Source: Cobetia amphilecti
GTDB taxonomy: Bacteria; Pseudomonadota; Gammaproteobacteria; Pseudomonadales; Halomonadaceae
Reading direction: 5' to 3' (one strand)
DNA: 64,000 bases
Assembly (NCBI RefSeq): GCF_030010415.1
Contig: NZ_JASCSA010000014.1
Both the position numbers and the translations under genes were made by a program. Shown one piece after another: positions 58,258 through 64,000 of the stretch (its first letter is position 1; each line of letters begins with the position of its first letter). The notes under the pieces were generated by a model. That model was not told the DNA's origin and searched no databases. It was given only the letters and a program-made list of their open reading frames with translations.

Positions 58258-58306
58258 TTGGATGGGAGGCGTGACTACAACATCCAACAACACGCGGAGA
58301 GACGCC

Positions 58307-60103
58307 ATGACCGCACGCACGCCAACTCAGATCGCTCAGCAATGGCTCGATGATTTCGAGTCCTCCCTGACTCAGCGCGATATCGCCCGGGTTCTCTCGT
58401 TGTTTGGCGAGGAATGCTACTGGCGCGATTTGATCGCCTTCACCTGGAATCTCAAGACGTCGGAGGGCAAGGATGAGATCCAGTCGATGCTCGCGGCGAC
58501 CCTCGAGCATGTCGCTCCCTCTCACTGGCAACTGGATGGTGAGGCCAGTGAGGCAGGCGGCATCGTCGAGGCCTGGTTCACCTTCGAGACCGCCGATGCA
58601 CGCGGCAAGGGCTTGTTGCGCCTGAAGGAAGGGCGCTGCTGGACACTGTTGACCGCCATGCGCGAACTCAAGGAATTCCCCGAACCGCTGGGTATGCAAC
58701 GCCCCAAGGGCGCCGAGCATGGTGCCAACAAGCAACGTGAGACCTGGCTTGAGTCGCGTCAGCGCGAAGAGGCTGAACTGGGCTACGAGCGCCAGCCGTA
58801 TTGCGTGATCATCGGTGGCGGTCAGGGCGGCATCGGGCTGGCCGCAAGGCTCAGACAGATGGATGTGCCGACCATCGTGATCGACAAGAATCCGCGCGCG
58901 GGCGATGCCTGGCGCAATCGCTACAAGTCCCTGTGTCTGCATGATCCGGTGTGGTACGACCACATGCCTTACATCCCCTTCCCGACAAACTGGCCGGTCT
59001 TCGCGCCCAAGGACAAGGTCGCGGACTGGCTGGAGATGTACACCAGGATCATGGAGCTCAATTACTGGAATTCCACGACCTGTGAGAGTGCGCACTTCGA
59101 TGAGGCAAGCGGCGAGTGGGTGGTCGAGGTAGTGCGCGACGGCAAGCCCGTGACCTTGCGGCCCAAGCAGTTGGTGCTGGCCACAGGCATGTCGGGTATG
59201 CCTAATGTGCCGCACTTCCCGGGGGCTGAAACCTTCGAAGGCGAGCAGCAACACTCTAGTCAGCACCCGGGGCCGGACGCCTATCGTGGCAAGAAGGTGG
59301 TCGTGGTGGGGGCCAACAATTCCGCTCACGATATCTGCGCCGCGCTGTGGGAGCACGACGCGGACGTGACCATGCTGCAGCGCTCCTCCACGCATGTGGT
59401 GAAGTCCAACTCGCTGATGGAAGAGGCGCTGGGGCCGCTCTATTCCGAGCAGGCGGTGCAAAACGGCATCGACCACCACAAGGCGGACCTGATCTTTGCC
59501 TCGATTCCCTATCGGATACTGCCCGACTTCCAGCGCCCGATCTTCGAGGCGATCCGCAAGCGCGACGCCGACTACTACCGCCGGTTGGAGGCGGCGGGGT
59601 TCCTGCTCGATTTCGGCGATGACGACTCGGGCCTGTTCCTGAAATACCTGCGCCGCGGCTCCGGCTACTACATCGATGTGGGCGCCTGTGATCTGGTCGC
59701 CAATGGTGACATCAAGCTACGCAGTGGCGTCGGCATCGAGCGCATCAACCCGCGCTCGGTCACTCTGACCGACGGCTCGGAATTGCCCGCCGATCTGATC
59801 GTCTATGCCACTGGCTACGGCTCGATGAATGGCTGGGCGGCACGAATCATTTCGCAGGAGGTCGCTGACAAGGTCGGCAAATGCTGGGGCATGGGCTCCG
59901 ATACGCTCAAGGACCCCGGTCCCTGGGAGGGGGAGCTGCGCAACATGTGGAAGCCGACCCAGCAGCAGGCATTGTGGTTCCACGGCGGCAACCTGCACCA
60001 ATCCCGTCACTATTCCCAGTATCTGGCGCTGCAGCTCAAGGCGCGACTCGAGGGTATCCCGACGCCGGTCTACGGCCTTCAGGAAGTCCACCACCTGAGC
60101 TGA
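58307..60103 (+). CDS. Flavin-containing monooxygenase with SnoaL-like N-terminus
   Basis: This 598-aa protein has an N-terminal SnoaL/NTF2-like domain of about 150 residues (WLDDFESSLTQRDIARVLSLFGEECYWRD). It is followed by an FAD site (YCVIIGGGQGGIGLAARLRQM), FPTNWPVFAPKDKVADWLEMY, an NADP site (GKKVVVVGANNSAHDICAAL) and the ATGYGSMNG-type closing motif. This arrangement is common among bacterial FMO/Baeyer-Villiger-like proteins that oxidise ketones or heteroatoms. CGGAGAGACGCC precedes the ATG at 58307. An SDR gene follows after 84 bases, so an alcohol-to-ester route is plausible. Confidence 0.88.
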   Translation: MTARTPTQIAQQWLDDFESSLTQRDIARVLSLFGEECYWRDLIAFTWNLKTSEGKDEIQSMLAATLEHVAPSHWQLDGEASEAGGIVEAWFTFETADARGKGLLRLKEGRCWTLLTAMRELKEFPEPLGMQRPKGAEHGANKQRETWLESRQREEAELGYERQPYCVIIGGGQGGIGLAARLRQMDVPTIVIDKNPRAGDAWRNRYKSLCLHDPVWYDHMPYIPFPTNWPVFAPKDKVADWLEMYTRIMELNYWNSTTCESAHFDEASGEWVVEVVRDGKPVTLRPKQLVLATGMSGMPNVPHFPGAETFEGEQQHSSQHPGPDAYRGKKVVVVGANNSAHDICAALWEHDADVTMLQRSSTHVVKSNSLMEEALGPLYSEQAVQNGIDHHKADLIFASIPYRILPDFQRPIFEAIRKRDADYYRRLEAAGFLLDFGDDDSGLFLKYLRRGSGYYIDVGACDLVANGDIKLRSGVGIERINPRSVTLTDGSELPADLIVYATGYGSMNGWAARIISQEVADKVGKCWGMGSDTLKDPGPWEGELRNMWKPTQQQALWFHGGNLHQSRHYSQYLALQLKARLEGIPTPVYGLQEVHHLS

Positions 60104-60187
60104 GGCCAGTGGCGCTGGGCACTGTGCCAGCGCCGTGGCAGCAGCGCAGCATTTGCAGATTTCAGTGAGAGATTCAGGAGACGACTC

Positions 60188-60964
60188 ATGCAACTGAACG
60201 ACAAGATTGCCTTGGTGACAGGCGGTGGGCGCGGTATCGGTCAGGGGATCGCGCTGGCATTGGCCAAGGCGGGCGCGGATGTGGTGGTGGCGGATCTGGA
60301 TCTCGCCATCGCCCGCGAGACGGCGGCAAAAGTGGAGGCACTGGGCAGGCGTTGTCTGGCGCTGCAGGTTGATGTCTCGCATGCGGCATCCGTGCGGCGC
60401 TTGATCGAGGAGGCTGAAGCCGGAATCGGCCCGCTCGATATCGCCGTCAACAATGCCGGCATCATCGGCATCCATTCCATCGATGCGCTGACAGTGGAGG
60501 AGTGGGACCGCGTCATGAACGTCAATGCGCGAGGCACCTTCCTATGCACTCAGGCCGAGGTCGCCGTGATGCGCTCACGCCGCGTCGGGCGGATCATCAA
60601 CGTGGCCTCGATGGCCGGCAAGGTCGGCTTCCCTGATCTGTCGCACTATTGCGCTTCAAAGTTCGCCGTCATTGGCTTTACCAATGCCGTCGCCAAGGAG
60701 GTCGCAGCGGAAGGCATCACCGTCAATGCGCTCTGTCCAGGCATTGTCGGCACTGGCATGTGGCGGGGCGTGAGCGGACTCTCCGCGCGCTGGAGCGAAG
60801 AAGGGGAAAGCGAGCCCGCTGCATGGGAGCGCCTGCAGAAGAGCCTGCTACCCCAGGGAGTCGCCCAGACACCGGAGGACATGGGGCAGCTGGTGGTCTA
60901 CCTCGCCCAGGCTGAACACGTGACAGGGCAGGCCATCGCCGTCGATGGTGGCTTCACGCTGTGA
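60188..60964 (+). CDS. Short-chain dehydrogenase/reductase
   Basis: This 258-aa classical SDR has the cofactor site ALVTGGGRGIGQGIALALAKAG, an Asp after the second strand (VVVADLDLA, suggesting NAD preference), NNAG, catalytic Ser in INVASMAGK, and SHYCASKFAVIGFTNAVAKE (YxxxK). A C-terminal AIAVDGGFTL ends the fold. It follows the monooxygenase gene and probably oxidises an alcohol to the ketone used by it, or the reverse. TTCAGGAGACGACTC precedes the ATG. Confidence 0.9.
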   Translation: MQLNDKIALVTGGGRGIGQGIALALAKAGADVVVADLDLAIARETAAKVEALGRRCLALQVDVSHAASVRRLIEEAEAGIGPLDIAVNNAGIIGIHSIDALTVEEWDRVMNVNARGTFLCTQAEVAVMRSRRVGRIINVASMAGKVGFPDLSHYCASKFAVIGFTNAVAKEVAAEGITVNALCPGIVGTGMWRGVSGLSARWSEEGESEPAAWERLQKSLLPQGVAQTPEDMGQLVVYLAQAEHVTGQAIAVDGGFTL

Positions 60965-61046
60965 GTCAGGAATGAGCCAGCATTGAGTCAGCACAGAGAG
61001 CAAGGTTTGAGCTCAGTGGCTGACGGCAAGGGGGATCGCATGACAC

Positions 61047-61078
61047 AACGCCGCCTTCCGGCAACGGGAGGCGGCGTT
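61047..61078. terminator. Hairpin between the SDR gene and the HslJ-like gene
   Basis: AACGCCGCCT pairs with AGGCGGCGTT around a 12-base loop that can pair further (TCCGG/CGGGA). It lies between convergent genes; T-runs are absent. Confidence 0.65.
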
Positions 61079-61148
61079 ATGGTGTCTGGTCTGTTGCACA
61101 AAGTATTCAGTCCAGCTTCACCCTGCACTGAGCGGCCAGCGATAGGGA

Positions 61149-61622
61149 TCAGTAGAGGTGAACGGCCTCCAGGCGGGCACGCGACACACCTTGCTCATCG
61201 ATCAGGGTCAGTGTCTTGCCGTCTATCTGCCAGCCGGAAACGTCATTGAGTGTCGCGAGGAAATCGCGTTCGAGCGTTGCTACTTCACCGGGGCATGCCA
61301 TGCGGGTGGTGGCCAGACGATCGAAGCTGAGTTCGTGCTCGTCGTGGTGGTATTCCCCCATCAGGCGATTGCAGCCGGTGGAACCGGCCACTCGCGAGTT
61401 CTTTGTCGAAGCGTCAGGGGTATGCAAGACGAAATGGGCTTCACGCTTGCCATCCACCACGGGTGTCGGCTGGTCATCGAGTGTCACCAGCTTCCAGTAA
61501 GTGTTCTCCAGCGGCTCATCGACCGCGTGATTGTCGTCAGGGGATTGAGCGCCCGCGCAGCCGCCCAGGGTGAGTGCTGCGCTCATCACGGCGGCCCCTG
61601 TCATCACTTGAGTCGGTTTCAT
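61149..61622 (-). CDS. META-domain (HslJ-like) lipoprotein
   Basis: This 157-aa protein has a lipoprotein signal (MSAALTLGGCAG, cysteine at about 22) followed by a META/HslJ domain: NTYWKLVTLDDQPTPV, STGCNRLMGEYHHDEHELSFDRLATTRMACPG and LERDFLATLNDVSGWQIDGKTLTLID. HslJ-like proteins are envelope stress or motility-related; their activity is unknown. Outer-membrane attachment is inferred from the lipobox. GGGAGACACCCGA precedes the ATG at 61622. Confidence 0.87.
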   Translation of the reverse strand: MKPTQVMTGAAVMSAALTLGGCAGAQSPDDNHAVDEPLENTYWKLVTLDDQPTPVVDGKREAHFVLHTPDASTKNSRVAGSTGCNRLMGEYHHDEHELSFDRLATTRMACPGEVATLERDFLATLNDVSGWQIDGKTLTLIDEQGVSRARLEAVHLY

Positions 61623-61880
61623 TCGGGTGTCTCCCTCCAATGTCATGGGGCAGATTACGCTATCACGTTGATTGCTGTGAGGTAGAGGCTCTCGGGGATG
61701 ACTTGGGCGCTATCGGTGGTGACTGTCAGTGAGGGCGAGCGCACAGCCCTGTTCATGGGTTCCTGAAAAAGCAGGCAGACGACTGATGCCTAAAAGTGAT
61801 CTATCAAGATAAATATTAATCGCTTTTTTGGATTTTTTCTCGATGCATACTCGAATGGAGCCCATAGATTGGAGTAGATC

Positions 61881-62564
61881 ATGATTGCGTCTTCGGTAGA
61901 TTCCGGCATTCCCGCCCTGGCAGATCCCGCTCATATCGAGGCCCTGCGTAGCATCGTGACGCCGCACCTTAGCGATAACCTGGATCGCCTGAGTGGTATT
62001 CGCGGCCTGACGCCTTATCACGACGGCACCAAATTGGTCGGCACCGCATTCACCGTCAAATGCCGCGCTGGTGACAACCTGTATATCTACCAGGCACTGA
62101 CGATGTTGCGTCCGGGACATGTGCTGGTGATCGACGGCAGTGGCCATCTGGACAACGCGCTGGTGGGTGAGCTCATCAAGTGTTACGCCCAGCAGCGCGG
62201 TTGCGTGGGATTGGTGGTGGACGGCGCCATTCGAGACATCAAGGCATTCGCGGAAGATAGCTTCCCTTGCTATGGCCGCGGCAGCATTCATCGTGGCCCT
62301 TACAAGAATGGGCCGGGTGCGCTCAATGTTCCCGTCTGTGTCGGCGGGCAGGTCGTGAATCCGGGCGACATCGTGGTAGGAGATGAAGATGGGCTGGTCA
62401 CCTTCGCTCAGTCCGAGGCGCCCGCGTTGATCGAGGCTGCCAAGGCCAGTTTCCGGAAAGAGGCCGGCATCATGGAGGAAATCTCGAGCGGCCAGCATTA
62501 CCAGCACTGGCTGGATGCGGTACTCATCTCCAAAGGCCTTGAATACGGGGAAGCACACGCATGA
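61881..62564 (+). CDS. RraA-like 4-hydroxy-4-methyl-2-oxoglutarate aldolase / oxaloacetate decarboxylase
   Basis: This 227-aa RraA/HMG-aldolase-family protein has SDNLDRLSGIRGLTPYH, GTAFTVKCRAGDN, VVDGAIRDI (conserved Arg-Asp) and VVNPGDIVVGDEDGLV. True class II HMG aldolases of this family also decarboxylate oxaloacetate; RraA proper is shorter (about 160 aa). The next gene is an aspartate-type aminotransferase, sharing an ATGA overlap, so oxaloacetate or a substituted oxoacid is a reasonable substrate. TTGGAGTAGATC precedes the ATG. Confidence 0.85.
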   Translation: MIASSVDSGIPALADPAHIEALRSIVTPHLSDNLDRLSGIRGLTPYHDGTKLVGTAFTVKCRAGDNLYIYQALTMLRPGHVLVIDGSGHLDNALVGELIKCYAQQRGCVGLVVDGAIRDIKAFAEDSFPCYGRGSIHRGPYKNGPGALNVPVCVGGQVVNPGDIVVGDEDGLVTFAQSEAPALIEAAKASFRKEAGIMEEISSGQHYQHWLDAVLISKGLEYGEAHA

Positions 62565-63766
62565 CAGCGATCCTATTGGCCGACCGTCTCAAGCGCATTC
62601 AACCTTCCCCCAGTGTCCAGGCCAATGATCGCGTGGCAGCGCTGCGTGCCGAGGGCAAGGACATCATCAACTTCACCATCGGTGAGCCTGACTTCGACAC
62701 GCCGGCCCACATCATCGATGCCGCTGTCACCGCGCTGAGGCAGGGCGATACGCATTACACGCCGTCAGAGGGAACCCCTGCATTGCGTCAGGCGATTGTC
62801 GAGAAGCTCGCTCGGGACAATGCATTGGAGTATCACTTCGACGAGATTGTCGTGGGGGCCGGCGGCAAGCACATCCTCTATCACGTGATGGCAGCGACGC
62901 TGAATCCTGGCGATGAGGTCATCGTGCCAGCGCCGTATTGGGTGTCCTATCCCGATATCGCGTTGCTCAATGAGGGAGTGCCGCGTGTCGTCACTTGCGA
63001 CGCCTCCTGTGGCTTCAAGTTGACACCTCAGGCGCTGATCGAGGCGATCACCGACAAGACACGCTGGTTGGTGCTCAATACGCCGTCCAACCCGACCGGT
63101 GCCGTGTACTCGGAATCGGAGCTGCTCGCGCTCGCTCAGGTGCTGCGTGATTATCCTCATGTCGGCATCATCTCCGACGAGATATACGAGCATTTCGTCT
63201 ACGCCCCGGCGCGCCATCTCTCGCTGATCAATGTGGCGCCAGACCTCAAGTCGCGCACCTTGATCGTCAATGGCGCCTCCAAGGGGTATGCCATGACGGG
63301 CTGGCGGATCGGCTTCGGTGCCGGTCCTCGAGACTTGATCCAGGCCATCGTGAAACTGGTCTCCCAGACCACGACTTGCCCCAGTTCGATCAGTCAGGCC
63401 GGCGCAGTTGCAGCCTTCATCGGTGATCAGGCTCCTGTGCGCGCCATGGCGGAACGCTACACGCAGCGTCGTCAATTGATGCTCGAGGGCCTGCAATCGA
63501 TAGCAGGCGTCAATTGCACTGCCCCCGATGGCGCCTTCTATGTCTATCTCGATGTCAGCGGGCTATTGGGGAAGATGACACCAGGGGGCCAGCGTCTCGT
63601 GCGTGATGGTGACGTGGTGCTGTACTGGCTCGATGCCGGTGTTGCGGCGGTCAGTGGTGAAGCCTATGGCCTGTCACCCTACGTCCGGCTGTCCTTTGCC
63701 ATCGGGGATGAGGCCATCCAGGAAGGCTGTCGGCGTCTACGCGAGGCATGCCTGGCATTGACGTGA
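62561..63766 (+). CDS. Class I/II PLP-dependent aminotransferase (aspartate aminotransferase type)
   Basis: This 401-aa fold-type I aminotransferase has NFTIGEPDFDTPAHI, HYTPSEGTPALRQAI, LNTPSNPTGAVYSE, IISDEIYEHFVY and the PLP lysine in NGASKGYAMTGWRIG, with YVRLSFAI near the end. This is the pattern of the thermostable-type aspartate aminotransferases. It overlaps the RraA-like gene by four bases and is followed by a dicarboxylate symporter, suggesting uptake and breakdown of an aspartate-like compound. The exact amino donor is not determinable. Confidence 0.9.
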   Translation: MTAILLADRLKRIQPSPSVQANDRVAALRAEGKDIINFTIGEPDFDTPAHIIDAAVTALRQGDTHYTPSEGTPALRQAIVEKLARDNALEYHFDEIVVGAGGKHILYHVMAATLNPGDEVIVPAPYWVSYPDIALLNEGVPRVVTCDASCGFKLTPQALIEAITDKTRWLVLNTPSNPTGAVYSESELLALAQVLRDYPHVGIISDEIYEHFVYAPARHLSLINVAPDLKSRTLIVNGASKGYAMTGWRIGFGAGPRDLIQAIVKLVSQTTTCPSSISQAGAVAAFIGDQAPVRAMAERYTQRRQLMLEGLQSIAGVNCTAPDGAFYVYLDVSGLLGKMTPGGQRLVRDGDVVLYWLDAGVAAVSGEAYGLSPYVRLSFAIGDEAIQEGCRRLREACLALT

Positions 63767-63827
63767 ACCTTGTCGCAACGAACAAGACTCACCTCCCGTA
63801 ATTCACAATGACAATAATGAGGTTCCC

Positions 63828-64000
63828 ATGACACTTACCTTTCGAGGTTCACGGGGGTTACCCGTGCGTATTTTCATCGGCTTCATGCTGGGTATCAGCT
63901 GTGGCTTGCTGTTCCAGGATTTCTCAATGGCGATCAAGCCACTGGGCGACGCGTTCATCAATGCCATCAAGATGCTCATCGTACCGATCATCTTCTTCTC
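63828..64000 (+). CDS. Dicarboxylate/amino acid:cation symporter, 5' part
   Basis: The frame from ATG 63828 reads RIFIGFMLGISCGLLFQDFS, then IKPLGDAFINAIKMLIVPII, the N-terminal helices of the DAACS family also seen in the gene at 23938. It continues past base 64000. AATGAGGTTCCC precedes the start. It is about 60 bases after the aminotransferase gene and likely the third gene of that operon, importing its substrate. Confidence 0.85.
   Translation, partial: MTLTFRGSRGLPVRIFIGFMLGISCGLLFQDFSMAIKPLGDAFINAIKMLIVPIIFF

Overview
The window is a bacterial chromosome segment. Core genes are GC-rich, densely packed and preceded by good Shine-Dalgarno sites. Gene content and protein character suggest a halophilic gammaproteobacterium of the Halomonadaceae (Halomonas/Cobetia type): the tRNA-Ser / yccA / tusDCB-tusE cluster, a betaine-binding protein, RlmF, RsuA, RarD and sodium-dicarboxylate symporters. 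The taxon is inferred, because no rRNA is present.

Left core (1-28.5 kb). This part holds tRNA-Ser(UGA), yccA, the sulfur-relay genes tusD-C-B-E and a YebC-family regulator. It continues with a DUF4396 membrane protein, a retropepsin-like protease, a DCC oxidoreductase, FhuF with a candidate Fur site, and rlmF. A tightly overlapped five-gene operon for a lipid-linked sugar modification follows (GT2, LAB_N membrane protein, two ArnT-like GT39 proteins, sugar epimerase). Then come an Old Yellow Enzyme, OsmC, YihY, RarD, YafV and RsuA, an orphan betaine-binding protein, and a symporter / tandem amino-acid racemase / LysR module.

Defence island (about 28.5-52.3 kb). Base composition changes abruptly and varies from gene to gene. 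Intact genes, in order: a caspase-like peptidase with a T5orf172 GIY-YIG protein; an IS30-type transposase; an Mrr-like endonuclease translationally coupled to Hachiman hamA-hamB; a NucS-like nuclease; an HNH endonuclease; a large nuclease-helicase-S24 peptidase fusion with a MazG-like pyrophosphohydrolase and a small protein; and a three-gene Lamassu/ABC-3C-type SMC system. Remnants of Abi_2, AbiEii, HsdR and a second 5' copy of the helicase gene lie among them. Direct-repeat modules occur at 28.8, 40.15 and 41.6 kb, and the first and third lead into the same helicase start, so the block between them appears to have been inserted or duplicated by recombination. No integrase and no tRNA attachment site are visible.

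Right core (52.3-64 kb). On the minus strand are a flavin reductase, the MetE-core methionine synthase MesD and its partner MesX (DUF1852). A sigma-54 activator is divergent from a flavin monooxygenase + SDR operon, with a perfect 11-bp inverted repeat and a -24/-12 promoter between them. An HslJ-like lipoprotein and an RraA-like aldolase / aminotransferase / dicarboxylate symporter operon that runs off the window complete the segment.

The most promising lead for something undescribed is the 796-aa protein at 41.7 kb. It joins a PD-(D/E)xK-type N-terminus and a DUF2075 helicase to an S24 peptidase domain with a LexA/UmuD-like self-cleavage geometry, and it sits beside a nucleotide pyrophosphohydrolase.
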